A DNA stretch of 64,000 nt from Gammaproteobacteria bacterium MFB021 (GCA_000737985.1 JNVT01000078.1:1-64000); one strand, 5' to 3'; positions 25,796 through 35,030 are shown, numbered from the stretch's first letter. Translations and numbers: made by a program. Notes: generated by a model from the letters alone, not told the origin.

Positions 25796-26278
25796 TCACT
25801 CCTTCTCGTCGCCGAACATGTGCTTCTGCAGGTAGTTCTGGATACCGACCTTGTCGATCAGGCCCAGCTCCGCTTCGAGCTTGTCGATATGCTCTTCTTC
25901 GTCGTCGAGGATCTTGATGAACAGATCGCGGCTGACGTAGTCACGCACAGATTCGCAGTAGGGGATCGCTTCCTGCAGGTCGGCACGCGCCTTGTGCTCG
26001 ATCTTGAGATCGCTCTCCAGCATTTCCTTGGCGTTCTCGCCGATGTTGAGCTTGCCCAGGTCCTGCAGGTTGGGGATGCCTTCGAGGAACAGGATGCGCT
26101 CGATCAGCTTGTCGGCGTGCTGCATCTCCTCGATCGACTCCTCGTACTCCCACTTGGCGAGCACGTTGAAACCCCAGTCCTTGTACATCTTGCTGTGCAG
26201 GAAGTACTGGTTGATCGCCACCAGCTCGTTGCCGAGGACGGTGTTCAGATAGCTGATGACCTTCGGGTCGCCTTTCAT
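25796..26278 (-). CDS. bfr: bacterioferritin
   Basis: Bacterioferritin stores iron in a 24-mer shell and carries haem between subunits. The 160 residues align end to end with E. coli Bfr. The haem ligand Met52 lies in [11 protein letters not shown]. The ferroxidase ligands are Glu18 (GNELVAIN), Glu51/His54, a Glu near 94, and Glu127/His130 in [13 protein letters not shown] precedes the ATG. bfd lies about 450 bases upstream on the same strand, a common pairing. Confidence 0.97.
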   Translation of the reverse strand: MKGDPKVISYLNTVLGNELVAINQYFLHSKMYKDWGFNVLAKWEYEESIEEMQHADKLIERILFLEGIPNLQDLGKLNIGENAKEMLESDLKIEHKARADLQEAIPYCESVRDYVSRDLFIKILDDEEEHIDKLEAELGLIDKVGIQNYLQKHMFGDEKE

Positions 26279-26732
26279 TGTCGTATTCTCCTCATGGGTA
26301 ACTGGCGTGGGGAAGCAGCGGGCGCTCCCTGACGGAGTACGCTACCACAAGGTGGCGCCGTTCCGATCCTGGCAGTATCCACAAGGCATCGAGAAATTAC
26401 AACTATTACAGTGACTTACGAAATCATCGCATCTGCCAGCGATTGGCAGGTGAAAACGCGGCTGATAACGAGTCGCGCTGCACCAGGAGCCCATCGCTGA
26501 CACACCGGCCCGCCAGCCCTTACCGGCAGCGGCAAACTTGGACTACTCAAGGGAAGCTCACCAGCAGGAAGTGCTGGCGTCATGCAGAAAGACAGGAATA
26601 CAGGCTACCAATGACACGGAAAGGCAAGAGCGCGAAGGCGGGCAAAGCTGTCGATACGACCTGTCGTGGAGACGAAAAAAGCGCAGACAGACAACGGGCG
26701 AGGCATGCGGTGTGGGGATAATGCCCGGTGAG
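26279..26732. other. 454-bp spacer between bfr and bfd, no gene seen
   Basis: Part of the stretch (26395-26430) is AT-rich and may hold the bfr promoter. Reading frames here have atypical composition and no ribosome sites. I see no repeat or hairpin worth naming. Confidence 0.5.
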
Positions 26733-26936
26733 TCACACCGCGTAGGCGAGATCCGGGTCGAAGCTCAACTGTTCGCTGATCGCGTCACGCATCACGCGCT
26801 TGCCGGTGCAGGCGCACTTGCCGCACTGTCCGGCGCAGCCGGTGACTTCGCGCACTTCGCGCCAGCTGCGGGCGCCATCGCTCACGGCGCTTTCGATATC
26901 GCGGTCGGTGACACCCAGGCAGAGACAGACGTACAC
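26733..26936 (-). CDS. bfd: bacterioferritin-associated ferredoxin Bfd
   Basis: Bfd is a small [2Fe-2S] protein that reduces the iron core of bacterioferritin to release Fe2+. The 67 residues show the four cysteine ligands: CLC at residues 4-6 and two more in GCAGQCGKC near 33-41. The start appears to be GTG with AGGAT upstream. A Fur-like palindrome upstream fits the usual induction of bfd under iron starvation. Confidence 0.93.
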   Translation of the reverse strand: MYVCLCLGVTDRDIESAVSDGARSWREVREVTGCAGQCGKCACTGKRVMRDAISEQLSFDPDLAYAV

Positions 26937-26960
26937 GGCAGATCCTCGCGCTCAACGTGA

Positions 26961-26985
26961 TGGTGAATGTAAATGATTCGCATAG
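26961..26985 (-). promoter_or_regulatory. putative Fur box upstream of bfd
   Basis: GAATGTAAATGATTC (26965-26979) is an AT-rich inverted repeat 30-45 bases before the bfd start. It resembles Fur-regulated operators built from NATNAT hexamers. The assignment is by resemblance and context. Confidence 0.5.
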
Positions 26986-27070
26986 GCACTTTCAAGTCCG
27001 AATCACAATCATCTCGCTCACGTTAGCCACGCTTTCTTAGCGCAGACTTAGCAAAGGCATCATCAGCCGC

Positions 27071-27120
27071 CCTCTTCCGCCCTCTTCCGCCCTCTTCCGC
27101 CCTCTTCCGCCCTCTTCCGC
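27071..27120. repeat. 10-nt tandem repeat, 5 perfect copies
   Basis: CCTCTTCCGC is repeated five times without change, one copy per helical turn, with a decayed sixth copy after it (TCTCTCTCGC). All pyrimidine-rich tracts are on the same strand and the same face of the helix. Confidence 0.95.
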
Positions 27121-27197
27121 TCTCTCTCGCTCGGACCGACCACCGCATCCCAGAACTCAGACGCCATTCGACGGCCCCGAACCCACGCTAAACGCGC

Positions 27198-27272
27198 CAA
27201 TGTGAAACGCCCCTATGTGAAACGCCTCAATGTGAAACGCCCCTGTGTGAAACGCCCCAACGCAAGACGCCG
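27198..27272. repeat. 15-nt tandem repeat, 5 units
   Basis: The units (consensus CWATGTGAAACGCCC) start at 27198, 27213, 27228, 27243 and 27258; the last is diverged. It lies about 60 bases downstream of lptG (minus strand) and 75 bases from the 10-nt array. Confidence 0.9.
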
Positions 27273-27333
27273 CACTCCAGGAGTGCGGCGTCGTCTTGTG
27301 CAATGAGCGGGGAAGCGAAGCGCTCTGGCAGGA

Positions 27334-28398
27334 TCAGCCGGTGCGGCGCAGCAGCCAGATGCCGAGCAGATAGCACACCGCGGTCGGCACCACCACCGCC
27401 AGCGCCGGGGAGAAGCCGAACAGCACCGAGGCGGGGGCCAGCAGATCCTGCAGGTACTTGAACGACAGCCCCACGATCACGCCGTAGAAAATCCGCGTGC
27501 CGGCAGCGACGCTGCGCAGCGGGCCGAACACGAACGAAGCCGCCAGCAGCACCAGCCCGGCCAGGGTGACCGGCAACAGGCTCTTCTGCCAGAAGTAGAG
27601 CAGCGGCTGGGTCGCCTCCTGCCCCTGGGAGCGCAGATAGCTGGCGTACTGCCACAGGCTGCTCATGCGCTGGCTGTTGAGCGGGCGCAGCAGGCGGTTG
27701 AGCTGGGCCGGCGTCAAATCGGTATGCCAGGTCGCGGTGGGCTTCGACTCGACCCGGGTGCCGTCGGCGTCGAAATAGGTGGTCTTGACGTTCTCCAGCG
27801 TCCATGCCTTGCCGTTCCATACCGCGCGCTGGGCTTCGGAGGCTTCCACCAGGCGCTGGCCGTCGTACTCGTAGCGGCGCACGTTGATCACGGTGTCGTC
27901 GGCGCGGATGGTGCCGAAGCGGTAGAAGTTGTCGCCCTCTCGCTGCCAGCCGCCGCCGCGCTCGAGCACCGCGTCGGCGCCCTCGGACTGCTCCAGACGC
28001 CAGGCCGCGGCGTGCTGCTCGGTGGCGGGGCTGACGAACTCGCCGATGCCCATGGTGATCAGGATCACCAGCAGCAGCGGCTTGAGCACGCCGACCAGGA
28101 TACGCCCGAGCGAGCGCCCGGCGGCGCGCATCACGGTGAGCTCGTTGCTCGAAGCCATCGAGCCCAGACCCACCAGCGCACCGATCAGCACCGCTACCGG
28201 GGCGTACTCGTAGAAGCGCCAGGGCAGTCGCATCAACAGATAGAGCAGCACGTCGAAGGCGGAGTAGTTACCGGAGACGTCACCCAGGTCATTGATATAG
28301 GAGATCACCAGGTCGAGGCCCAGCACCATCACCTGCACCACCAGCATGGCACCGAGGACGTTGCGCGCGATGTAACGGTCGAGACGGTCGAGCAGCAT
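27334..28398 (-). CDS. lptG: LPS export permease LptG
   Basis: LptG is one of the two membrane subunits of the LptB2FG transporter that extracts lipopolysaccharide from the inner membrane. The 354 residues contain three N-terminal helices, a periplasmic beta-jellyroll (about 140-260) and three C-terminal helices. RYIARNVLGAMLVVQVMVLGL and ASSNELTVMRAAGRSLGRI are family signatures. The ATG shares its A with the lptF stop (TGATG) and has AAGGAGG upstream, a classic coupling of equimolar subunits. Confidence 0.95.
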   Translation of the reverse strand: MLLDRLDRYIARNVLGAMLVVQVMVLGLDLVISYINDLGDVSGNYSAFDVLLYLLMRLPWRFYEYAPVAVLIGALVGLGSMASSNELTVMRAAGRSLGRILVGVLKPLLLVILITMGIGEFVSPATEQHAAAWRLEQSEGADAVLERGGGWQREGDNFYRFGTIRADDTVINVRRYEYDGQRLVEASEAQRAVWNGKAWTLENVKTTYFDADGTRVESKPTATWHTDLTPAQLNRLLRPLNSQRMSSLWQYASYLRSQGQEATQPLLYFWQKSLLPVTLAGLVLLAASFVFGPLRSVAAGTRIFYGVIVGLSFKYLQDLLAPASVLFGFSPALAVVVPTAVCYLLGIWLLRRTG

Positions 28399-29477
28399 CA
28401 GCGGCCTCCTTGGCGCTGGTCGCGGCGCAGCAGAATCAGGCCGAGCAGCAGGTAGACGCCATGGATCGGCCACATGCCGACGCTCGCCGGCAGGCTGCCG
28501 CGGGCGATCGCATCCTGGGCCGCCAGCAGCAGGCTCAGATAGCTGACATGCAGAAACAGCGCCGGCAGCAGCTTGGCGAAGCGCCCCTGGCGCGGATTGA
28601 CCCGCGACAGCGGCAGCGCCAGCAGGGTCAGGATCGGTACCATCAGCGGCATCGACAGGCGCCACTGCAGCTGCGCCAGGGCCTCGCTGTCGCCCTGCTC
28701 GACCAGCTTGCGGGTACTCATCAATTCGGTGTCGTCGCCGATATCGGTCTCGCCGTCGGTGGAGAGACGCACCGCATAGCTGCCGAAGGCGAGCCGCTCG
28801 GCCACCGGGCTACCCGGGTCGACGCTGTAGCGGGTGCCGTTGGAGAGCACCAGGAAGCGGCTGCCGGTCTTGGGGTCAACGGTCTGATAGCCGCTCTCGG
28901 CGCGGGTCACCACCTGCTGGCCGCCGTCGCTGCCCTTGCCCTGCTCGCTGATGAAGACGTCTTCCATGCGCGAGCGGTCATCGTTGAGCGCCTGGGTGTA
29001 GGCGGTACGGCCACTGCCGAAGTCCTGGAAGCGCCCCGGGGTGAGCAAAGAGAAGTCGAGCTGGCTCTTCTGCTGCTCGATCAGACGCTCGTTGTGCAGC
29101 GCACCGTAAGGGGTCAGCCACAGGCTGCAGGCGCCGACCACCGCGGCGATCAGCAGCGCCGGCAGCAGCGTGACCTGGAGCAGGCGGCTGGGGCTCATGC
29201 CGCAGGCCACCAGCACGGTGATCTCGCTATTGAGATAGAGCTGGCCGTAGGCGAGCAGGATGGCGATGAAGAACGCCAGTGGCAGCACCAGCTCCATGAA
29301 GCTGGGCATGTGGAACAGCATCAGCGACCCCAGCGCGCTGAGCGGCAGCTCGCCCTGGGCGGCGTCGGTGAAGTAGCGGATGAAGCGGCTGCCCATGATC
29401 ACCAGCAGCAGCACGCCAGCGACCGCCGACATCGTCAGCAGGATCTCGCGGGTCAAATAGCGGAATACAATCAACAT
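28398..29477 (-). CDS. lptF: LPS export permease LptF
   Basis: LptF pairs with LptG in the LPS transporter. The 359 residues show the start MLIVFRYLTREILLTMSAV, the helix-loop LNSEITVLVACGMSPSRLL that contacts the ATPase LptB, a periplasmic domain (about 130-260) and C-terminal helices. The ATG has AGGAG five bases upstream. It is transcribed divergently from pepA across a 250-bp spacer, the arrangement conserved in most gammaproteobacteria. Confidence 0.95.
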   Translation of the reverse strand: MLIVFRYLTREILLTMSAVAGVLLLVIMGSRFIRYFTDAAQGELPLSALGSLMLFHMPSFMELVLPLAFFIAILLAYGQLYLNSEITVLVACGMSPSRLLQVTLLPALLIAAVVGACSLWLTPYGALHNERLIEQQKSQLDFSLLTPGRFQDFGSGRTAYTQALNDDRSRMEDVFISEQGKGSDGGQQVVTRAESGYQTVDPKTGSRFLVLSNGTRYSVDPGSPVAERLAFGSYAVRLSTDGETDIGDDTELMSTRKLVEQGDSEALAQLQWRLSMPLMVPILTLLALPLSRVNPRQGRFAKLLPALFLHVSYLSLLLAAQDAIARGSLPASVGMWPIHGVYLLLGLILLRRDQRQGGR

Positions 29478-29727
29478 CGACTCCTGATCTGGCTTCCTGC
29501 CACCGCACGGCGTGCGTTCCGGCGGCGGGCGGGCTTGTGCATCGCCCCCCCGCTTTGCGTAAACTGAGGCGTCTTGCGGGCTGCGCCTGCAACCCCTGGC
29601 GCGGCGCTGGGCCGCGACGAGCGGCACACACCGGCGCGGCCCAGGCCATTATCCCGATTACCCGCGCACTTGTCTCGTTGCCGAGACCTGTGACGCGAAG
29701 CCAGCGCAATCGTTCATTGGAGACGAC

Positions 29728-31245
29728 ATGGAATTTTCCGTACTCAGCGTCAACCCGGCCAAGGTCGAGACCGCCTGTCTGGTGGTGCCGCTGTTCCAGG
29801 ATGGCGAGCTGCTGCCCACCGCGGCCAAGCTGGACGACGCCAGCGAGCGGTTGATCGCGCAGCTGCTGGAGCGCGGTGACTTCACCCCCAACCTGGGCGA
29901 CGTACAGCTGGTGCCGTTCGCCCCGGGGCTCTCCGCCGAGCGTCTGCTGCTGGTGGGCCTGGGCGAGCGCGCCAAGTTCAACGAGGGCGGCCTGCGCAAG
30001 GCGCTCGATGCGGCCTTCGCCGCCGTCGCCAAGCTGCCGGTGGACAGCGTCGCGGTGGGCTTCAGCGATGCCGTGATCGCCGACCGTGATATCGCCTGGA
30101 ACACCCAGATGACGCTGGATGCGGCGACCCAGGCGGTCTACCGCTTCAACGAGTGCAAATCCACCCCGAGCCCGCTGCCGGCGCTCAACCGGGTCGAACT
30201 GCTGATCGCCGACAGCGGCCAGAGCGAAGCGGCCGAGCGTGGCGCACGCATTGGCGCCGCCCTCGGCGACGGGGTCAACCTGGCGCGCACCCTGGGCAAC
30301 CTGCCGGGCAATATCTGCACTCCCAGCTACCTCGCCGGGCAGGCCGAGACGCTGGCCGGTGAAGCCGGCGGCAGCCTCGAGGTCGACGTGCTCGACGAGG
30401 ACCAACTCGAAGCGCTCGGCGCGCACTCCCTGCTCGCCGTGGGCCGCGGCAGCGCCGAACCCTCCAAGCTGATCGTGATGAAGTACCTGGGCGCGGCGGA
30501 CCCCGAAGAGGCGCCCCACGTGCTGGTGGGCAAGGGCATCACCTTCGATACCGGCGGCATCTCGCTCAAGCCGGGCGCTGGCATGGACGAGATGAAGTTC
30601 GACATGTGCGGCGCGGCGAGCGTGTTCGGCACCATGAAGAGCGTGATCGCGCTCAAGCCCAAGCTCAACGTGATTGCCATCGTCGCCAGCGCCGAGAACA
30701 TGCCGGACGGCCGCGCGATCAAGCCCGGCGATATCGTCAAGACGCTCAAGGGTCTCACCGTCGAGATCCTCAACACCGACGCCGAGGGGCGCCTGGTACT
30801 GTGCGACGCCCTGGCCTACGCCGAGCGCTTCCAGCCGGCCAGCGTGGTCGATATCGCCACCCTCACCGGCGCCTGCGTGATCGCCCTGGGCGACCACGCC
30901 AGCGGGCTCTTCTCCAACGACGACGATCTCGCCCTCGACCTGCTCGAAGCCGGCGAGACCGCCTGGGACCGCGCCTGGCACATGCCGCTGTGGGACGACT
31001 ACCAGGCCCAGCTGGAGTCCAACTTCGCCGATCTGGCCAATATCGGCGGACGCCCGGCGGGCAGCATCACCGCCGCCTGTTTCCTCTCGCGCTTCGCCGA
31101 CAGCTACCCCTGGGCGCACCTGGACATCGCCGGTACCGCCTGGCACAGCGGCAAGCAGAAAGGCGCCAGCGGGCGTCCGGTGGGCCTGCTCACGCGCTAC
31201 CTGCTCGACCGCGAGAGCGAGCACGTGGTCACCGACGAGACCTGA
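29728..31245 (+). CDS. pepA: leucyl aminopeptidase PepA
   Basis: PepA is a hexameric cytosolic M17 metallopeptidase that removes N-terminal residues; in E. coli it also binds DNA for Xer recombination and carAB control. The 505 residues include VGKGITFDTGGISLKPG (about 267) with the metal-binding Lys/Asp, and the signature NTDAEGRLVL at 349-358. The N-terminal macro-like domain is complete. The start ATG has GGAGA upstream. In related species holC follows at once; here five other genes come between. Confidence 0.96.
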   Translation: MEFSVLSVNPAKVETACLVVPLFQDGELLPTAAKLDDASERLIAQLLERGDFTPNLGDVQLVPFAPGLSAERLLLVGLGERAKFNEGGLRKALDAAFAAVAKLPVDSVAVGFSDAVIADRDIAWNTQMTLDAATQAVYRFNECKSTPSPLPALNRVELLIADSGQSEAAERGARIGAALGDGVNLARTLGNLPGNICTPSYLAGQAETLAGEAGGSLEVDVLDEDQLEALGAHSLLAVGRGSAEPSKLIVMKYLGAADPEEAPHVLVGKGITFDTGGISLKPGAGMDEMKFDMCGAASVFGTMKSVIALKPKLNVIAIVASAENMPDGRAIKPGDIVKTLKGLTVEILNTDAEGRLVLCDALAYAERFQPASVVDIATLTGACVIALGDHASGLFSNDDDLALDLLEAGETAWDRAWHMPLWDDYQAQLESNFADLANIGGRPAGSITAACFLSRFADSYPWAHLDIAGTAWHSGKQKGASGRPVGLLTRYLLDRESEHVVTDET

Positions 31246-31344
31246 GCGGCGCGTCTTTGAGCCCCAGGGGCGCCCCGCCGCCGCTCACCGGTCGTGATCG
31301 ACCGATGACGCCGGACCGGTGATGACCCAGCGCTGCAGACCGGG

Positions 31345-31388
31345 ACCCGCCGTGACGCCTCCCTTCGGAGGCCTCGCGGCGGGTTCTT
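31345..31388 (+). terminator. probable terminator after pepA
   Basis: ACCCGCCG pairs with CGGCGGGT, with an inner stem GCCTCC/GGAGGC, and TTCTTT follows. Confidence 0.65.
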
Positions 31389-31424
31389 TGACACCGATGA
31401 CAAGTGAATCAGGAGCACCGTGGC

Positions 31425-31709
31425 ATGTTCATCGTTTCACTCACCTACAAGGTGGCGCTCGAGCGTATCGAGCCGAACGTCGAAGGCCACATGGCATGGC
31501 TCCATGACGCCTACGCCCAGGGGCTGCTGACTGCCTCCGGGCGCAAGGTGCCACGCACCGGCGGCGTACTGCTCTCCCACGCCGAGCGCCCCGCGCTCGA
31601 AGCGTGCCTGGCCGTGGACCCGTTCAAGGTCCACGACCTCGCCGACTACGACATCGTCGAGTGTGCCATCACCCTGACCGCCCCCGGCTTCGAAGCGCTC
31701 AAGGGCTGA
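31425..31709 (+). CDS. YciI-like protein
   Basis: The 94-residue protein has the YciI (dimeric alpha/beta barrel) fold: MFIVSLTYKVALERIEPNVE, HMAWLHDAYAQGLLTASG with the conserved His-Asp pair, and VHDLADYDIVECAITLTAP. YciI-like proteins include the Haemophilus structure and dehydrochlorinase relatives, but most have no known role. AGGAG lies nine bases before the ATG; a GTG seven codons earlier is less likely. Confidence 0.87.
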   Translation: MFIVSLTYKVALERIEPNVEGHMAWLHDAYAQGLLTASGRKVPRTGGVLLSHAERPALEACLAVDPFKVHDLADYDIVECAITLTAPGFEALKG

Positions 31710-31941
31710 GCCGGCGGCACCGTGGCCGCAGCGCCGGCGCGGCCACGGCCCCTCTTCGCAGAATACGCTTTGCATGCTAATTTGACCCTTCCGCCAGCGC
31801 CGCCCCGCGTTGACGCCGCCGCCTCGGCGCGTCTTCGCCCGAGTGCGTGATGCGGACCCACCGTCACCGATCGTATGCCCGCCGGGCGGCGCGCGAATAC
31901 CACCGCGCCGCCATCATCCGGGGCCGCCAGGAGAAGTCGCA

Positions 31942-33042
31942 GTGTCCACTCAAGGATTCGAAGTTCGCCTCTCGTCCAACCCGCTCGATGCCAACCTGCG
32001 CAACGAGATTCTCGCCAATCCGGGCTTCGGCCGCTTCTTCACCGATCACATGGTGCACGTACGCTGGACCAAGCAGGACGGCTGGCAGCGTGGCGAACTT
32101 CGCCCCTATGGGCCGCTGCTGATCGACCCCGCCTCGCCGGTACTGCACTATGGCCAGGAGATCTTCGAGGGCATCAAGGCCTACCGCCATGCCGACGGCT
32201 CGGTGTGGACCTTCCGCCCGCAGAAGAACGCCGCGCGCTTCCGCGCCTCGGCGCGTCGCCTGGCGCTGCCGGAACTCGACGACGAGACCTTCCTCGGCTC
32301 CCTCGAAGCGCTGGTCTCCCAGGACGCCGCCTGGGTGCCGACGCCGCAGAACGACAGCGAAGAGTGCAGCCTCTACCTGCGCCCGTTCATGATCGGCAAC
32401 GGCAAGTCGCTGGGCGTGAAGCCGGCCGCCGAGGTCGACTACTATCTGATCGCCTCGCCGGCGGCTTCCTACTTCAAGGGCGGCGGCAAGCCGGTCTCGA
32501 TCTGGCTCTCCTCCCACTACAAGCGCGCCGCTCCCGGCGGCACCGGCTTCGCCAAGTGCGGTGGCAACTATGCCGCCTCGCTGCTGGCCCAGGCCGAAGC
32601 CGAGCAGCACGGCTGCGCCCAGGTCGCCTTCCTCGATGCGGCCGAGAACAAGTGGATCGAAGAGCTGGGCGGCATGAACCTGTTCTTCGTCTACCGTGAC
32701 GGCCGCCTGGTCACCCCGGCGCTGAGCGGCACCATCCTCGAAGGCGTGACCCGCGACTCGATCCTCGAACTGGCACGCGATGCCGGCCTCACCCCGGAAG
32801 AGCGCCAGATCAGCATCGACGAGTGGCGCGACGGCGTCGCCAGCGGCGAGATCACCGAAGTGTTCGCCTGCGGCACCGCGGCGGTGATCACCCAGATCGG
32901 CGAGCTGGTGAGCGAGGATGAGCGCATCGCCACTCCGCCGGTGGAGGGTGAAGCGGTCAGCGCCCAACTGCGCAAGCGCCTGCTCGACATCCAGTACGGC
33001 CGCAGCGAAGACACCCGCGGCTGGCTGGTGCGTCTGGCCTGA
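31942..33042 (+). CDS. ilvE: branched-chain amino acid aminotransferase (class II BCAT)
   Basis: This PLP enzyme transaminates leucine, isoleucine and valine with 2-oxoglutarate. The 366-residue length and motifs fit the longer, eukaryote-like BCAT group: GQEIFEGIKAYRH near residue 75, GGTGFAKCGGNYAAS near 200 with the PLP lysine, and ELGGMNLFFV near 240. The frame opens far upstream, but the GTG at 31942 has CAGGAGA before it and matches the usual N-terminus (GFEVRLSSNP). Confidence 0.93.
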   Translation: MSTQGFEVRLSSNPLDANLRNEILANPGFGRFFTDHMVHVRWTKQDGWQRGELRPYGPLLIDPASPVLHYGQEIFEGIKAYRHADGSVWTFRPQKNAARFRASARRLALPELDDETFLGSLEALVSQDAAWVPTPQNDSEECSLYLRPFMIGNGKSLGVKPAAEVDYYLIASPAASYFKGGGKPVSIWLSSHYKRAAPGGTGFAKCGGNYAASLLAQAEAEQHGCAQVAFLDAAENKWIEELGGMNLFFVYRDGRLVTPALSGTILEGVTRDSILELARDAGLTPEERQISIDEWRDGVASGEITEVFACGTAAVITQIGELVSEDERIATPPVEGEAVSAQLRKRLLDIQYGRSEDTRGWLVRLA

Positions 33043-33128
33043 TCGCGCCCTGGCGCGAAGCGGCCCGGGTATCCCCATTCACCGGGGAACCCCTATTCAC
33101 TATCGCCAAGGCCTTCGAGGAGAGCCCT

Positions 33129-33527
33129 ATGTTCAGCCACATCATGATCGGCAGTAACGATATCGATCGCGCCCAGCGCTTCTACGACGAAGTGCTCGGC
33201 GTACTCGGTGCGCAAGCCGGCAAGCGCTTCGAGTACGACGGCCTGCAACGTCTGTCCTATCGCCATGACGGCAACGTCTTCGTCGTCACCGAGCCGATCA
33301 ACGGCGAGCCCGCTACCGTGGGTAACGGCGATACCCTGGGCTTTACCTGCAGCTCTCAGGAGCAGGCCCAGCGCTTCCACGACACCGCGGTCGCGCTGGG
33401 CGCCACCTCGATCGAGGACGAACCGGGCGTGCGCCAGACGCCGATGGGCGAACTCTTCCTCGCCTATATGCGTGACCCCGATGGCCACAAGCTCTGCGCC
33501 ATGTATCCGCTAGAACCCGCAGCCTGA
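33129..33527 (+). CDS. VOC family (glyoxalase-like) protein
   Basis: The 132-residue protein has two beta-alpha-beta-beta-beta units of the vicinal oxygen chelate fold. It starts MFSHIMIGSNDIDRAQRFYD, with the metal-position His at residue 4, and ends with the YMRDPDGHKLCAM strand and loop. Such proteins act as lyases, dioxygenases or drug-binding proteins; the substrate is unknown. A GAGGAG ribosome site precedes the ATG. The SDR gene follows 67 bases later and may be in the same transcript. Confidence 0.88.
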   Translation: MFSHIMIGSNDIDRAQRFYDEVLGVLGAQAGKRFEYDGLQRLSYRHDGNVFVVTEPINGEPATVGNGDTLGFTCSSQEQAQRFHDTAVALGATSIEDEPGVRQTPMGELFLAYMRDPDGHKLCAMYPLEPAA

Positions 33528-33594
33528 TAGGCTGCCTGTCGGCGTCGCGCTCGAGCGCGGCGTCGACTCTCTCACCCTGTTATCGGAGGAGTGC

Positions 33595-34335
33595 ATGAAA
33601 CCTGTCATGATCGTGACCGGTGCCGGCCGCGGCATCGGCGCCGCCACCGCCCTCATGGCCGCCCAGAAGGGTTACGCCGTGGCCGTCAACTATCGCAGCG
33701 ACAAGGCCTCCGCGGACAAGGTGGTCGCTGAGATCGAAGCCGCCGGTGGCCGCGCCATCGCCGTCCAGGCCGATGTGGTCGACGAAGCCGCCATCGTCGC
33801 CATGTTCGAGACCGTCGACCGCGAGTTGGGGCGGGTCGATGTACTGGTCAACAACGCCGGGGTGGTCGACCAGATCAGCCGCGTCGACGAGATGAGCTTC
33901 GAGCGCGTCGATCGCATGATGAAGATCAACGTGGTCGGCCCCTTCGTCTGCGCCCGCGAAGCGGTCAAGCGCATGTCCACCCGCCACGGCGGCAACGGCG
34001 GTGCGATCATCAACGTCGGCTCGGCCGCCTCGCACCTCGGCGGTGCCGGCGAATACGTCGACTACGCCGCCTCCAAGGGCGCCATCGACACCATGACCGA
34101 AGGCCTGGCCAAGGAGGTCGCCGGCGAGGGTATCCGCGTCAACACCGTGCGCCCCGGGGTGATCCGCACCACCATTCACGCCAGCGGCGGCAATCCGGAC
34201 AAGCCCGATGTCGCCGGCGAGGTAATCCCGATGGGCCGGATCGGCGAACCGGAAGAGATCGCCAACGCGGTGCTGTGGCTGGCCGAAGCCGGATTCACCA
34301 CCGGCGCACTGGTCGACGTCGACGGCGGCGTCTAG
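33595..34335 (+). CDS. SDR family oxidoreductase
   Basis: This 246-residue classical short-chain dehydrogenase has TGAGRGIG at residues 8-15, NNAGVV near 90, catalytic Ser near 141 and Tyr-Lys in DYAASKGAID near 156, and the C-terminal GALVDVDGG. It resembles E. coli YgfF-type, glucose-1-dehydrogenase-like members. The R after the third beta strand (NYRSDK) suggests NADP preference. The substrate is unknown. GGAGGAG precedes the start. Confidence 0.9.
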   Translation: MKPVMIVTGAGRGIGAATALMAAQKGYAVAVNYRSDKASADKVVAEIEAAGGRAIAVQADVVDEAAIVAMFETVDRELGRVDVLVNNAGVVDQISRVDEMSFERVDRMMKINVVGPFVCAREAVKRMSTRHGGNGGAIINVGSAASHLGGAGEYVDYAASKGAIDTMTEGLAKEVAGEGIRVNTVRPGVIRTTIHASGGNPDKPDVAGEVIPMGRIGEPEEIANAVLWLAEAGFTTGALVDVDGGV

Positions 34336-34373
34336 TCCTCTATCGATTGGCTGCGCGTCGCTCATGCGGCGTT

Positions 34374-34432
34374 GAATCCAGCTTCGCGATGCGCATTGAA
34401 GCCCCCTCGACTGCGCTCGCTTAGCTGGATTC
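34374..34432. repeat. inverted repeat between SDR gene and holC
   Basis: GAATCCAGCT (34374-34383) and AGCTGGATTC (34423-34432) are perfect inverted 10-mers 39 bases apart. The inner part contains further short complementary stretches. It could be a miniature element or a large hairpin. Confidence 0.55.
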
Positions 34433-34517
34433 GCCTTGGCTGAAACTCGCTCGCGCAATCGCGCAGGGTCGTGTGAGGCCACCCATCTCGCCGCTTACAG
34501 CTCCCCGAAGGGCATTT

Positions 34518-34943
34518 ATGACCAAAGTCGACTTCTACATCCTTCAGGACACCACGCTGGAGGCGCGCTTCGATTTCGCCTGTCGCCTGGCGGAGACGAT
34601 CTACCGCAAGGGCTATCGCCTGCACGTGCATACTCAGGACGAAGCGATGGCGCGCCAGTTCGATGAGCACCTGTGGAAATTCCGTGACGAGAGCTATGTG
34701 CCGCATGCGGTGGTGGGCGACGACATCGGGCCGGTGCCGCCAGTGAGCATCGGCTGGCAGGCCGCCCCGGAACCCGGCGTGCAAGCGCTGCTCAACTTGC
34801 ACGACGACATTCCCGAATGGTTCTCCCGGGTCGAGCGCGTCGCCGAGATCATCAACCAGCACCAGGACGTGCTGCGCACCAAGCGCGCCTGCTGGAAGAC
34901 CTACAAGGATCGCGGCTACCGGGTCGAAGCGCACAAGCTGTAA
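34518..34943 (+). CDS. holC: DNA polymerase III chi subunit HolC
   Basis: HolC (chi) links the clamp-loader to SSB through psi. The 141 residues follow the family: MTKVDFYILQDTTLEARFDF, CRLAETIYRKGYRLHVHTQ, EHLWKFRDESYVPH and the final KTYKDRGYRVEAHKL. The ATG at 34518 has GAAGGG upstream. It is followed by valS, as in most gammaproteobacteria, with a separate promoter between. Confidence 0.95.
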   Translation: MTKVDFYILQDTTLEARFDFACRLAETIYRKGYRLHVHTQDEAMARQFDEHLWKFRDESYVPHAVVGDDIGPVPPVSIGWQAAPEPGVQALLNLHDDIPEWFSRVERVAEIINQHQDVLRTKRACWKTYKDRGYRVEAHKL

Positions 34944-35000
34944 GCGTCGCGCCCCCTACGGCCGCGTGTACCGCGGACCGCTCCCCGCGCCGATGCGAAC

Positions 35001-35030
35001 CTGACGCGCTCGCCCCTCAGCAGGTATAAT
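35001..35030 (+). promoter_or_regulatory. sigma-70 promoter of valS
   Basis: CTGACG (35001-35006), an 18-base spacer and TATAAT (35025-35030) form a good promoter, 78 bases before the valS ATG. Confidence 0.65.

Noticed and set aside
27071-27272. The repeat arrays as a CRISPR
   Set aside because: Units are 10 and 15 bases with no spacers between them, and no cas gene is present in the window.
29227-31224. Long open frame (665 codons) on the minus strand opposite pepA
   Set aside because: GC-rich third positions create long antisense frames. Its product is low in complexity and resembles no family, and the plus strand carries full-length PepA.
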